Counted from the first letter of the stretch, positions 45,799 to 54,948 are shown. The stretch is DNA of 64,000 bases from Kovacikia minuta CCNUW1 (GCF_020091585.1 NZ_CP083582.1:1-64000); one strand, 5' to 3'. The notes: generated by a model not told the origin, from the sequence alone. A program made the numbers and translations.

Positions 45799-47142
45799 AT
45801 GCTCAAAACCTTCAGCCATCTCCTGACGCTGTTATTGCTGGCAATCAGTTTACTTCTATCAGGATGCCAGCCATCTCAATCCCATGCAGAAGGGGTGATC
45901 CATTTGACCCTGTGGCAGGGGGTGAACCCGCCGCCCAATCGGGATGTGTTGCAAAAGCTGGTGGAGCGGTTTAACCGAGAGCATCCCACAATCCAGGTGG
46001 AATCCCTCTACGTCGGACAGGGGGACCAACAGATGCCCAAAATTCTGGCGGCGATCGTCGGCAATGCGGTTCCCGATATGCTCTGGTATGCCCCCATGCT
46101 AACGGGGCAGTTAGTCGAACTGGAGGCGATTCGACCGCTGGATGACTGGTGGCAAACGTTACCCATTCGGGAGCAGGTTGACCCGGTACTCCTGGAAAGC
46201 ATGCAACTGGAAGGACACATCTGGTCAATTCCGTTTGGAACCAATAACGTCGGCATCTTTTACCGTCCCAGTCTGTTTAAAGCCGCAGGAATTACAAAAC
46301 CACCCACAACCTGGGATGAACTGCGTCAGATTGCCCGCCAACTGACGCGCGATACCAACGGAGATGGACGCCCCGACCAATATGGAATGCTGCTCCCCCT
46401 GGGTAAAGGCGAGTGGAGCGTATTTACCTGGCTGCCATTTATGTGGAGCGGGGGAGGAGAGTTGGTAGCGGAGGGCGGAGGGCGGAGGGCGGAGGGCGGA
46501 AGTCAAGTTTCATCTTCCATCCCCCATCCCCCATCCCTCATCCCTCATTTAACCAATTCGGGGGCGATCGCAGCCCTCGAACTCTGGCGCAATCTCATCC
46601 AGGATGGATCAGCAATTTTGTCCGGTCCAGAACGGGGCTATGAATTGGATGGGTTTCTGGCGGGTAAGGTGGCGATGCAACTGACTGGCCCGTGGACATT
46701 GGGGCAATTGCAGGGAATGGGGGTTGATTTTGCGGTAATGCCCATTCCGGTTGGGGTGAAGCAGGCGACGGCAGCCGGGGGCGAAAATCTGTTTGTGTTA
46801 AAAACGACGCCAGAACGGGAAAAAGCCGCTCTGGTGTTCGCCGAGTATGTTTTGAGTGAGTCATTCCAGACCCAGTGGGCAATTGGGACGGGCTATTTAC
46901 CTGTGAATCTGAAGTCCCGCCAAAGTGCGGAATACCAGGAATTTAAGGCAAAGCAGCCTGCGGTGGATGTGTTTTTGGAGCAGGCAAAATATGGTCGAGC
47001 GCGTCCCATTTTCCCTGGATACAACCGAATTTCCGAAAACCTGGGGCGGGCGATCGAAGCAACCCTGATGAATCAAAGTTCCCCCTTGGATGCCCTGGAA
47101 ACTTCCCAAAAAAGGCTAGATCTGATTTTTAACCCACAGTGA
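45799..47142 (+). CDS. ABC transporter sugar-binding lipoprotein
   Basis: 447-aa extracellular solute-binding protein family 1. Lipobox LLLSGC with the acylated Cys at about residue 22. The fold is type II binding protein (LTLWQGVNPPPNRDVLQKLVERFNREHPTIQVE...; GNAVPDMLWYAP; DGRPDQYGM; FLAGKVAMQLTGPW). A low-complexity insertion at residues about 223-252 (AEGGGRRAEGGSQVSSSIPHPPSLIPH) interrupts the second lobe. No permease or ATPase genes are adjacent, so the transporter is completed elsewhere. Confidence 0.92.
   Translation: MLKTFSHLLTLLLLAISLLLSGCQPSQSHAEGVIHLTLWQGVNPPPNRDVLQKLVERFNREHPTIQVESLYVGQGDQQMPKILAAIVGNAVPDMLWYAPMLTGQLVELEAIRPLDDWWQTLPIREQVDPVLLESMQLEGHIWSIPFGTNNVGIFYRPSLFKAAGITKPPTTWDELRQIARQLTRDTNGDGRPDQYGMLLPLGKGEWSVFTWLPFMWSGGGELVAEGGGRRAEGGSQVSSSIPHPPSLIPHLTNSGAIAALELWRNLIQDGSAILSGPERGYELDGFLAGKVAMQLTGPWTLGQLQGMGVDFAVMPIPVGVKQATAAGGENLFVLKTTPEREKAALVFAEYVLSESFQTQWAIGTGYLPVNLKSRQSAEYQEFKAKQPAVDVFLEQAKYGRARPIFPGYNRISENLGRAIEATLMNQSSPLDALETSQKRLDLIFNPQ
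46464..46556. repeat. Low-complexity insertion inside the solute-binding protein gene
   Basis: GGAGGGCGGAGGGCGGAGGGCGG tandem of GGAGGGC heptads followed by CATCCCCCATCCCCCATCCCTCATCCCTCA, an imperfect inverted pair. Translated in frame as a glycine/arginine then Ser/Pro stretch. Confidence 0.8.
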
Positions 47143-47442
47143 ATGGCATTGATTTGATATCTGGAGCGCCCCAGAGTCGTGGGCACGCAGATCAAGTTGC
47201 ATTAAGGGTTATGCGATCTCCGCATGTATGAGTCGCCGTATTCGCATTGAAACAACAGTTCTTCACATCAGATTGGCTTTGGTTTCCCTATGATCGGGAA
47301 AGGGTGAATTCCTCTTTTTCAAAACAATTTATAGTCATCGCCATCAAGTTAACACAGCGGCGATCGCTGGAAACCTTGGTCACTGGCTATTTCTTCCCTG
47401 ACATCTGTCACTTGCTATAGCTTTTATTTCCAACGGTTAAAT
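47143..47442. other. Intergenic region, no repeat or gene recognised
   Basis: 300 bases between the solute-binding protein and a small ORF. Contains one HIP1-like site (GGCGATCGCTGG) and no long ORF. The likely promoter of the 52-codon ORF lies here, but I cannot place it. Confidence 0.4.
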
Positions 47443-47601
47443 ATGAATACCAAGATGAATACTAAAGTCAAAAAAGAATCCAAGCCCAAACCGGATGAAG
47501 GATCTGTCCCAGGGCAAAATGTCAATTTCAATTTTGATTTATGGGCGGCTCAGGTCAGACAACAAATGATTGCTGCCTTGAACCGAAGAGGAGCCGTATA
47601 G
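47443..47601 (+). CDS. Unannotated small ORF, 52 aa
   Basis: MNTKMNTKVKKESKPKPDEGSVPGQNVNFNFDLWAAQVRQQMIAALNRRGAV. Basic N-terminus and a C-terminal amphipathic helix ending in NRRGAV. Preceded by CCAACGGTTAAAT without a strong Shine-Dalgarno. Amino-acid composition looks protein-like and differs from the repeat-derived ORFs. No family recognised; it could be a real short protein or chance. Confidence 0.45.
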   Translation: MNTKMNTKVKKESKPKPDEGSVPGQNVNFNFDLWAAQVRQQMIAALNRRGAV

Positions 47602-47691
47602 GAAGACTGACACGCAATTATTTAATACGCCTGATTAATACGCCTGGTGGAGGCTCACCTTGAAGGCTGCTCACCACTTCAGGTGTCTGCG

Positions 47692-48249
47692 TTAGACTGG
47701 GCTGCTAAATTTTGTTCCTGCCGTTTTGACGGTTTGCAGATCGACCCCGGTCAGGTTGGCGTCGATTAAATTAGCATCACACATGATGGCGTCTGTAAGG
47801 TCGGCATTGGTTAGATTGGCACCCTGAAGGTTGGCGTGGCAGAGATTGGCGCTCCGCAGATTTGCCCCGGTCAGATTGGCATCGCTCAAGTTAACCCCAA
47901 TCAGGTTTGCCCCCTGAAGATCGGCATCGGCAAGATTGACATGATGCAGGTTAGCACCGATTAAGGTTGCTCCCCGCAGTTCGGCATGGCCAAGATCGTC
48001 GCCGGTTAGCTGCGCCCCGGTTAAATTTGCAGCATTCAAATCGGCACTTTGTAGATCCGCGCCAATCAGGTTATTGCCGCTGAGATCGGTTCCAGTGAGT
48101 TCCGCATCTCGCAGATCGGCACTGCCGAAATCCAATCCTTTTAGCTTTGCCCCAGTTAAATCAGGGGTTACGTGCAAATTTTCCTGCCGCCACTGGTTCC
48201 AGGTATCAATGCCCTGTTCCAAAATCGAAAGATGTTGTTGATCTGCCAT
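47692..48249 (-). CDS. Pentapeptide-repeat protein
   Basis: 185 aa from ATG 48249 (MADQQHLSILEQGIDTWNQWRQEN), with AGGAGG just upstream on the reverse strand deciding the start over 48348. Residues about 32-170 are about 27 tandem A(D/N)LxX repeats (for example ADLQSADLNAANLTGAQL), forming a right-handed quadrilateral beta-helix. The N-terminal Trp-rich segment (IDTWNQWR) is found in many cyanobacterial members. Cytoplasmic, function unknown. Divergent from the restriction-modification gene: the two starts are 54 bases apart. Confidence 0.85.
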   Translation of the reverse strand: MADQQHLSILEQGIDTWNQWRQENLHVTPDLTGAKLKGLDFGSADLRDAELTGTDLSGNNLIGADLQSADLNAANLTGAQLTGDDLGHAELRGATLIGANLHHVNLADADLQGANLIGVNLSDANLTGANLRSANLCHANLQGANLTNADLTDAIMCDANLIDANLTGVDLQTVKTAGTKFSSPV

Positions 48250-48303
48250 CGCCCCGTCCTCCTTTGAGCCAAATTCTCTCATAATTGCTACTACAATGAC
48301 CGC

Positions 48304-50787
48304 ATGACATCGTTTCTTACAGATTCCGCAGACATTACTAGGGTTCATTGCACTTCAAGGTTGAATTTGGAGCAACGTAGTGACTTGGGGCAATTTTTGA
48401 CACCCGCACCCATTGCCCGCCTGATGGCAAAACAATTTGATAGACTATCGGGGCATATCAGTCTTCTCGATGCTGGAGCTGGAGTTGGAGCGTTAACGGC
48501 TGCCGTAATAGAGCGGTTATTGGCAAATCCCAACGAGACTAAAAGCTGCCTCATCACAGCATATGAAATTGAGCCCGTTTTTCTCCCCTCGTTACATCAG
48601 AGTCTTACAGAGTGCTGTGAGGCTTTGGAAAGCAAAGGAATTCAGGCAAATTATTGTTTACGTGAGGAAAACTTTATAGAGGCTTTCAATCAGGTGAGTT
48701 TGCCACTCTTCAATCGGTCATCTCCACCTTTTACCCATGCCATTCTAAATCCCCCATATAAGAAAATTCATAACCAATCCATAGAGAAGAAAATTCTTGC
48801 AAACATCGGTATTGAAACTGTAAATCTTTATAGTGCATTTGTTTGGCTAACCATGTTGCAGCTTTCCGAAAGGGGGGAAATTGTAGCAATTACACCCAGA
48901 AGTTTCTGCAATGGTACTTATTTCCGTCCTTTTCGCAAAGCTTTTTTAGAAAATATGGGACTTAAAAAGATTCATATTTTCGAGAGTCGTTCAACAGCTT
49001 TTTCTGAAGATAATGTATTACAGGAAAATATCATTTTCCATGCTATTAAAACAGAAAGTAAGCCTGAGGAGGTAGAAATAACCAGTAATTCTGAAGCCGA
49101 GTTAGATGAGTTTTCAGAATCACGGTATGTTCCCTACGAAGATGTGATTAGAGCGAATGACTCTGAAAGCTTTATTTATATTATTACAAACTCTCTCAAA
49201 GATTCTTTGAGGGTTCAGATGGATAAGTTTTCATCTACTTTAGATGAAATTGGTCTAAAAGTTTCAACAGGCCCAGTGGTTGATTTCCGCCTCAAATCGG
49301 CGTTAAGAGTTTGCTTAGATGAGCAAAGTGTTCCACTCCTATACCCAGAATCAATTAAGTTAGGGAAAGTCCTATTTCCACCTGACAATCCCCGTAAGGC
49401 GATCGCAATTGAACATACCCAAGAAATAACACAATGGTTAGTTCAACCAGGCTGGTATGTTTTGATAAAGCGATTTTCTTCTAAAGAGGAAAAGCGACGG
49501 ATTGTTGCAGCCGTATGCCCTCCCGTTAATGCCCCAGCACTTGGAATCGAAAATCATCTCAATTACTACCATGCTAGAGGTAAGGGAATGAATCCTGACC
49601 TTGCACGGGGTTTGGCTGTATTTCTCAACTCAACTTTATTTGATAGTTACTTTCGTCAATTCAGTGGGCACACACAAGTTAATGCAACAGACTTGCGTCG
49701 GATTAAATACCCTTGTAAAGACGATTTAATCCGACTAGGAGGGCAAGTTGGTGATTCTCATCTTAATCAGGAGCAAATTGATCAGGTTGTTCATCAAACT
49801 CTGTCCATTATGAGCGAAGCAATCAATGCAATTCAGGCAAGTAAACGAATTGAGGAAGCACTTGCAATTCTCAAAGAGATTTCTACTCCGAGAGAACAAC
49901 AAAATGAAAGATCTGCACTTTGCTTACTCGCATTGGCAGATATGCGACCTGAGCAATCGTGGCAGCAGGCAACAGCGCCAAGACGTGGAATTACAGAGAT
50001 GATGGATTGGTTTCGTGATTATTACGGTAAACAATATGCACCGAATACACGGGAAACCGTTCGACGCCAAACGATGCACCAGTTTGTGCAAATGGGAATG
50101 GTTGTTGAGAATCCTGATCAACCCGATCGACCCATTAATAGCCCTAAGTGGTGTTACCAACTTCATCAACAAGCATTGTCGCTACTTCAAGCCTATGGCT
50201 CTAAGCAGTGGGAAGAGGCGCGTCGAAATTATGCTATTTCAGTCACTAATTTATTGCAGGATAAAAATCGCAATATACCGATGCTTCCTGTGACTTTGCC
50301 TGATGGTCAAGCGATTCAGTTATCATCAGGCGGACAAAATTTATTGATAAAAGACATCTTAGAAAACTTTTGTCCTAGATTCACTCCTGGAGGTTTTGTG
50401 CTTTATGTGGGTGATGCTGGAGATAAGTTTATTATTAATGAGGCTCGGAAATTCCGAGAAATGGGGATTGAATTAGATCCTCACGGAAAAATGCCAGATA
50501 TTGTCATTTACTACGAACAGCAAGATTGGCTTGTCCTGATAGAAGCTGTAACCAGTCATGGGCCAATTAACTTGAAGCGTCAAAATGAGCTTAAGCAGCT
50601 CTTTCAGTCAAGCCATAAGGGTTTAGTGTTTGTGACCGCGTTTCCAAGTCGTAAAGAAATGACCCGCTATCTGGCTGAAATTTCCTGGGAAACTGAAGTC
50701 TGGGTGGCTAACCAACCCGAACACATGATCCATTTTAATGGAGAGAGATTCCTGGGTCCCCATGAAAATTCAGGGAATCGTTCTTAG
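48304..50787 (+). CDS. BsuBI/PstI-type restriction-modification fusion protein
   Basis: 827 aa. The N-terminal two thirds are an N6-adenine methyltransferase: motif I LLDAGAGVGALT (about 54-65), catalytic NPPY at 149-152 (AILNPPYKK), and a target-recognition region to about 480. The C-terminal part (about 535-827) matches BsuBI/PstI-type endonucleases: a helical domain (RRGITEMMDWFRDYYGKQYAPNTRETVRRQTMHQFVQ) and nuclease core YVGDAGDKFIINEARKFREMGIELDPHGKMPDIVIYYE...LIEAVTSHGPI...VFVTAFPSRKEM...WVANQPEHMIHFNGERFLGP. Methylase and nuclease are normally separate genes. The gene is AT-richer than its neighbours, suggesting acquisition. Recognition of CTGCAG is a guess from the family. It overlaps gmhB convergently by 53 bases. 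Confidence 0.9.
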   Translation: MTSFLTDSADITRVHCTSRLNLEQRSDLGQFLTPAPIARLMAKQFDRLSGHISLLDAGAGVGALTAAVIERLLANPNETKSCLITAYEIEPVFLPSLHQSLTECCEALESKGIQANYCLREENFIEAFNQVSLPLFNRSSPPFTHAILNPPYKKIHNQSIEKKILANIGIETVNLYSAFVWLTMLQLSERGEIVAITPRSFCNGTYFRPFRKAFLENMGLKKIHIFESRSTAFSEDNVLQENIIFHAIKTESKPEEVEITSNSEAELDEFSESRYVPYEDVIRANDSESFIYIITNSLKDSLRVQMDKFSSTLDEIGLKVSTGPVVDFRLKSALRVCLDEQSVPLLYPESIKLGKVLFPPDNPRKAIAIEHTQEITQWLVQPGWYVLIKRFSSKEEKRRIVAAVCPPVNAPALGIENHLNYYHARGKGMNPDLARGLAVFLNSTLFDSYFRQFSGHTQVNATDLRRIKYPCKDDLIRLGGQVGDSHLNQEQIDQVVHQTLSIMSEAINAIQASKRIEEALAILKEISTPREQQNERSALCLLALADMRPEQSWQQATAPRRGITEMMDWFRDYYGKQYAPNTRETVRRQTMHQFVQMGMVVENPDQPDRPINSPKWCYQLHQQALSLLQAYGSKQWEEARRNYAISVTNLLQDKNRNIPMLPVTLPDGQAIQLSSGGQNLLIKDILENFCPRFTPGGFVLYVGDAGDKFIINEARKFREMGIELDPHGKMPDIVIYYEQQDWLVLIEAVTSHGPINLKRQNELKQLFQSSHKGLVFVTAFPSRKEMTRYLAEISWETEVWVANQPEHMIHFNGERFLGPHENSGNRS

Positions 50788-51364
50788 CAACCGTGATGAT
50801 CCAATCGACCGCAGCAGCGAGGTTGGGGGCGATGTAGTCGGGTTGGGTGTGGTGCTGGTAGTTGCCGCTGAGGACTCGATCGCCAAATCCCGTTTGCACC
50901 AGGATTCCAATGCAACCTGCGTTGTGTGCCATATCCACATCGGTGGCTTTGTCGCCAACCATGAAACTGCGGCTCAGATCCAGGTCATGTTCCCAGGCAG
51001 CGGCAACCAGCATGCCCGTATTGGGTTTGCGCCAGGTGCTCCAGCAGGTATAGTCGGGGTGAATGCCGCCTTCGGGTTGGCTCAGATAGGGGCAGTAGTA
51101 AAGCGCATCCAGATGGGCATCTGCCTCTGCTTTTAAGAGGTTGCAGAGGCGATCGTGCAGCGCATCCACATGGCGGGTGGGATAGTAGTTCCTGGCAGGA
51201 CCCGATTGATTGGAAACGAGACAGCAAAAGAGATTCTGCTCGTTCAATCGCCGGACTGCCTGGGCAACACCGGGAATCAGATGCAAGTCCTCCACTTTAT
51301 GGATATACCCCACTTCTTGATTGAGAACTCCATCGCGATCGAGGAATACAGCCCGGTTTGGCAT
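50735..51364 (-). CDS. gmhB: HAD-family heptose-bisphosphate/histidinol-phosphatase-like phosphatase
   Basis: 209-aa HAD hydrolase, GmhB-like (D-glycero-D-manno-heptose 1,7-bisphosphate 7-phosphatase, LPS core synthesis). FLDRDGVLN nucleophile motif (residues 7-15), VSNQSGPARNYY motif II, a Cys-containing loop (YYCPYLSQPEGGIHPDYTC) that would bind zinc, and MVGDKATDVDMAHNAGC motif IV. Overlaps the restriction-modification gene tail to tail by 53 bases. Confidence 0.88.
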   Translation of the reverse strand: MPNRAVFLDRDGVLNQEVGYIHKVEDLHLIPGVAQAVRRLNEQNLFCCLVSNQSGPARNYYPTRHVDALHDRLCNLLKAEADAHLDALYYCPYLSQPEGGIHPDYTCWSTWRKPNTGMLVAAAWEHDLDLSRSFMVGDKATDVDMAHNAGCIGILVQTGFGDRVLSGNYQHHTQPDYIAPNLAAAVDWIITVAKNDSLNFHGDPGISLH

Positions 51365-51654
51365 ATAGAGCAGGTGGCAGGTGTTAGGTGACAGGTGGTG
51401 GCAGGTGGTGGGAGGGAGATGGTAGTTCCTGGCTTCTATTCCTACCGCAGAATCTTCCTCAAGATACCTACAAAGGGTACTGCCAGATCCCTTGAAAGTG
51501 ATCAGAATGAAGTTATCAAACCAGGTCGCTGCGGGTGGGTAAGTGGTGGTAAATGGCTGGTGCGATACAGCGAAAGAATGGTGTACCAGGGTTTTACGCT
51601 TGCTCTGTGTCCTTTAACTCGATTTGGATAGAACCTTTGGTTCAGGAGAACCCG

Positions 51655-51849
51655 ATGTCCAGTCTTCCCGTTTGTGTCTCAAACAAGTTGTTAGTCAACA
51701 ATTTGGGGCAATATGTGATGTATCTGCACCAGTGTATGATCCGGTGCCCATTCAAACGGTACGAGGAAAATGGACGATCGCAAGTACACCTTGAACAGAA
51801 AGAAATCGTTTTAGAGATCACAATGTCTCGTCGAAAGCCCGAAATTTAG
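51655..51849 (+). CDS. Possible small ORF
   Basis: 64 aa from ATG 51655 (MSSLPVCVSNKLLVNNLGQYVMYLHQCMIRCPFKRYEENGRSQVHLEQKEIVLEITMSRRKPEI), with AGGAG seven bases upstream. No recognised motif. The flanking sequence is not repeat-derived. It may be real or chance; low confidence. Confidence 0.35.
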   Translation: MSSLPVCVSNKLLVNNLGQYVMYLHQCMIRCPFKRYEENGRSQVHLEQKEIVLEITMSRRKPEI

Positions 51850-51900
51850 CGTTGCCTCTTCCTGGTCAACTTAGCCGAATGCAGATTCAAGGGGTGAGTG

Positions 51901-52122
51901 ATGCCTGAAACAACGAAAGGATTGCTACTTGGAATACTCTTTGTTCTGGAGTTTCTAGAGTTTTTGACCAGTTCAGAGGGTCTGATTGCCAGCCTCTGGA
52001 TCGGTATTTACAGTTTCATCGAACTGACGTTTCACACCAGCCTGACGGTGGCGATCGCTGTCTCCAGCTTATTCGCCAGCATCAGTTTTTGGCTTCTAGG
52101 AGAAAGTGAGGGTAGGTGGTAG
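51901..52122 (+). CDS. Small hydrophobic protein
   Basis: 73 aa, MPETTKGLLLGILFVLEFLEFLTSSEGLIASLWIGIYSFIELTFHTSLTVAIAVSSLFASISFWLLGESEGRW. Two or three hydrophobic helices. The last residues (ESEGRW) and stop codon are contributed by a GGGTAGGTGGTAGG repeat that follows, so the native C-terminus may have been altered. Function unknown. Confidence 0.5.
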   Translation: MPETTKGLLLGILFVLEFLEFLTSSEGLIASLWIGIYSFIELTFHTSLTVAIAVSSLFASISFWLLGESEGRW

Positions 52123-52310
52123 GTGTCAGGTGTCAGGGGCTAGGAATTAGGAGCTAGGGGCTAGGAATTAGGAGCTAGGGGCTAGGAGCTAGGGAAAGGA
52201 TGAAGGATAAAGGATGAAGGATAAAAATTCTAATCACCCCATCACCTCCCTCATCTTCCCTATCTCCCCACCTTCTGCCCTCTGCCCTCTAACTTCTGCC
52301 CTCTGCCTTT
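52100..52310. repeat. Composite heptad-repeat tract
   Basis: GGGTAGGTGGTAGGTGTCAGGTGTCAGG, then alternating GGGCTAG / GAATTAG / GAGCTAG heptads, AAGGATGAAGGATAAAGG repeats and CTTCTGCCCTCTGCCCTCT. No gene. Confidence 0.8.
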
Positions 52311-52320
52311 CTAGAGCATC

Positions 52321-52406
52321 GGTACAGTATTTCGAGAAACCGGGTTTCTGGTGAGGATATTCAGCGAAAATTGAGCATCTCACAGCAGAAACCCGGTTTC
52401 TGTACC
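52321..52406. mobile_element. Palindromic element, AGAAACCGGGTTTCT family, copy 1
   Basis: 86 bp. Ends GGTACAG and CTGTACC are inverted; inner pair GAAACCGGGTTTCT / AGAAACCCGGTTTC. A second element with the same inner sequence lies at 61966-62033. No ORF. It lies close to the 3' end of the debranching enzyme gene. Confidence 0.7.
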
Positions 52407-52412
52407 GGCGTT

Positions 52413-54419
52413 CTAGGCATGTTCTGTTCCTAACCACGCGCGTAAAATTTCCGCAACGGTCCAAGCCTGGGCAATGCAGCCGTTGGGGATCATGGGGGCA
52501 TCGCCGTCAAAGATTTCGCTAAGACTGCCAACCCCGTGGGCATGGAGGTGATTTGCCATCGGTTCCAGGAATTCGCGTGCCCTGGTGGGATTGTTGTAAA
52601 CGCGCAGGTGGGCAAGCACGAAGGGACCCAAAAGCCACCCCCAAACCGTGCCTTGATGGTAGGCACCGTCGCGCTGGCGCTGATCGCCGCCATAGTGTCC
52701 CTGGTATTGGGGATCATCGGGCGATAACGATCGCAGCCCATGCGAGGTCAACAATGCCCGTCCACAGGCTTCGACCACTCCTTTTTGTTGGGCGGGAGTG
52801 AGCGGACTTTCGGGTAGGGAAACCGCAAAGATCTGGTTTGGGCGGAGAGAGGCATCATCTCCATTCGGGCTATCCAGCACGTCGTAGCAGTAGCCGAGAT
52901 CTGAATTCCAGAAGCGAACGAAGCGTGCCCCAATTCGATCAGCGATCGCCTCATACTCCTGGTGGGGTTTGCCGATGCGGCGGGTCAATTTTGCCATTGT
53001 CCGCAGGGCATTGTACCAGAGTGCATTGACCTCCACAGGTTTGCCAATGCGGGGAGTCACCACCCAATCCCCCACCTTGGCATCCATCCAGGTCAGTTGC
53101 ACACCCTGTTCACCCGCGTACAACAATCCATCCGTGGGATCGAGGTGGATATTGTAGCGGGTGCCCTTACAGTGCCACTCGATAATCTCTGCCAGTACCG
53201 GAAAAAGTTCCTGCACGAGGTCGTCATCTTCAGTAACGCCGTAGTAGGCCCGCAGTGCTTCAAAATACCAGAGTGTCGCATCAACCGTATTGTACTCTGG
53301 CGTTTCGCCCGCATCGGGGAAGCGGTTTGGCAGCATGCCCTGATCGACGTAGCGAGCAAAGGTGCGCAGAATAGAACGGGCAATTTCCGGGCGTCCAGTT
53401 GCCAGGGTCAGTCCGGGCAGGCTAATCATTGTATCCCTGCCCCAGTCTCCAAACCAGTGGTATCCGGCGATGATGGTTTTGCCATGAGGTTCTTCAGGGG
53501 TGGAGCGGTTGACAATAAATTGATCCGCTGCCAGCACCAACCGATTGGCAAAGGCTGGAATGTCTTTAGCATCGACAGGACGGTTGCTTTTCCAGAGACC
53601 CAGTAGTTTCTGGTCGTAACTGCGGCGGATTTTGAAGGCTGCTTCACCGTCCCGATCTGCCTTCTGCTCGGTGCTGGCAACCAGGGTGAGCGATTCTCCA
53701 GGCTGCAAAGTGACCTGAAAGGTGGCAGCGTGCAGATGGTCATCGCGATCGTCCAGTCCCCGATTGCGCTCCTCACTCAATTCGTAATTGTAGTACCAGT
53801 CGTGGGCTGGGGTAACTTCAGCCCGATCGCTCAATAGGTTCAACTGCACCGCCTCCGGAAAAGCTGAGACATGCACTCCCTGATCCGTTGGCACAATCGT
53901 CATTCGCCAGCCATTGCTGTGGGTATTGCTGTGGTAATCCCGGTAGTTCACCATTGCTTTCAGGGTCAGGGTCAGGGGTTGGGTTGCCCGGTGCAATTGG
54001 TAATGAACATAGGTTGTGTTCGCTCCTGGCTGCATCCATATCCGCTTTTCCAAGAGCGCATCAGCACAGGCATAATGCCAGGTCGGAACCGTACCATCCA
54101 GGGTAAACCGTTCAATATGGCGATAGCCATTCGGACCCACCGTTCCATCTGCCCAGCGGTTGGTGTGCAAGGGGTAGAACCGATCGCCATACAGCACCGT
54201 ATCATCTAGCTTGGCCAGCATCAACGTCCGCCCCAGGGGTGGTTTCAAAGCTGCCACCAGCAACCCGTGATAGCGCCGAGTCAGTACCCCTGCCACCGTC
54301 CCAGAAGCATAACCGCCAATTCCATTGGTTACTAACCATTCCCGTGCTTCGGACTGGGTAAGGTCGCCAGCTACTTCCCGTCCAAAGTTAATTCCCATTG
54401 GCATATCTGCCTCTCCCAT
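52413..54419 (-). CDS. Glycogen debranching enzyme (amylo-alpha-1,6-glucosidase family)
   Basis: About 668 aa. N-terminal domain begins INFGREVAGDLTQSEAREWLVTNGIGGYASGTVAGVLTRRYHGLLVAAL; the catalytic (alpha/alpha)6 barrel has WFGDWGRDTMISLPGLTLATGRPEIARSILRTFARY, NRFPDAGETPEYNTVDATLWYFEALRAY, GVQLTWMDAKVGDWVVTPRIGKPVEVNALWYNAL and HQGTVWGWLLGPF. The acidic residues in the D/E motifs fit GH133-like enzymes that cleave alpha-1,6 branches. The frame is open to 54572 but I start at 54419 (GGAGG upstream); 54404 or 54398 are also possible. Monocistronic. Confidence 0.92.
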   Translation of the reverse strand: MGEADMPMGINFGREVAGDLTQSEAREWLVTNGIGGYASGTVAGVLTRRYHGLLVAALKPPLGRTLMLAKLDDTVLYGDRFYPLHTNRWADGTVGPNGYRHIERFTLDGTVPTWHYACADALLEKRIWMQPGANTTYVHYQLHRATQPLTLTLKAMVNYRDYHSNTHSNGWRMTIVPTDQGVHVSAFPEAVQLNLLSDRAEVTPAHDWYYNYELSEERNRGLDDRDDHLHAATFQVTLQPGESLTLVASTEQKADRDGEAAFKIRRSYDQKLLGLWKSNRPVDAKDIPAFANRLVLAADQFIVNRSTPEEPHGKTIIAGYHWFGDWGRDTMISLPGLTLATGRPEIARSILRTFARYVDQGMLPNRFPDAGETPEYNTVDATLWYFEALRAYYGVTEDDDLVQELFPVLAEIIEWHCKGTRYNIHLDPTDGLLYAGEQGVQLTWMDAKVGDWVVTPRIGKPVEVNALWYNALRTMAKLTRRIGKPHQEYEAIADRIGARFVRFWNSDLGYCYDVLDSPNGDDASLRPNQIFAVSLPESPLTPAQQKGVVEACGRALLTSHGLRSLSPDDPQYQGHYGGDQRQRDGAYHQGTVWGWLLGPFVLAHLRVYNNPTRAREFLEPMANHLHAHGVGSLSEIFDGDAPMIPNGCIAQAWTVAEILRAWLGTEHA

Positions 54420-54588
54420 GAAGCCTCCAACTGCCCATTCTGCCTTATGCGTTACACTGATTTCCGCGCGATCGCGGCATCTATAGTAAAATTTAGTGTT
54501 TTGAACTGAGAGCGCCAGGATAAAACACTCAATTCTCCCTGAGTACAGGCTAAAGTGGGGCTGAATTAGCAATGGAGCATTTTATAAG

Positions 54589-54948
54589 ATGATCAAAATC
54601 CCCTTCAAAGAATGGTTTGTCTTGGCGGCAATGGCGTTAGCGCTCGCCTTCTTTGTGCAATTTCTTAAGGAAACTCCAGCGTATTCAGCCGCAGTGGATA
54701 GCCCGTCTGAAGCACCACTCGTCCAGCGTCACCCTGGAGCGATCGCCACCGCTCCCCAGCCCCCCAAGCTAGTACCAGCCGTACTGGGCGGCAAGCCCGT
54801 TTATGTGTTGTACAGCACCCAACCGAATGATGTTATTCTTGTTCGCTGCTACCCCACCTATCAACCCTCTCTAGAAGTGAAACCGATGGGCGGGCAACTC
54901 AATCAGAAGGAAGGATCGCTGACATGCAAACCAGGCGGTGCCATGTAG
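54589..54948 (+). CDS. Exported hypothetical protein
   Basis: 119 aa. N-terminal hydrophobic segment (EWFVLAAMALALAFFVQFL, about 8-26) serves as signal anchor or signal peptide; the rest is soluble (KPVYVLYSTQPNDVILVRCYPTYQPSLEVKPMGGQ) with two cysteines. Divergent from the debranching enzyme. Function unknown. Confidence 0.6.
   Translation: MIKIPFKEWFVLAAMALALAFFVQFLKETPAYSAAVDSPSEAPLVQRHPGAIATAPQPPKLVPAVLGGKPVYVLYSTQPNDVILVRCYPTYQPSLEVKPMGGQLNQKEGSLTCKPGGAM

Noticed and set aside
52962-53606. 214-codon ORF on the + strand
   Set aside because: It is antisense to the well-supported debranching enzyme and has no recognisable protein pattern.
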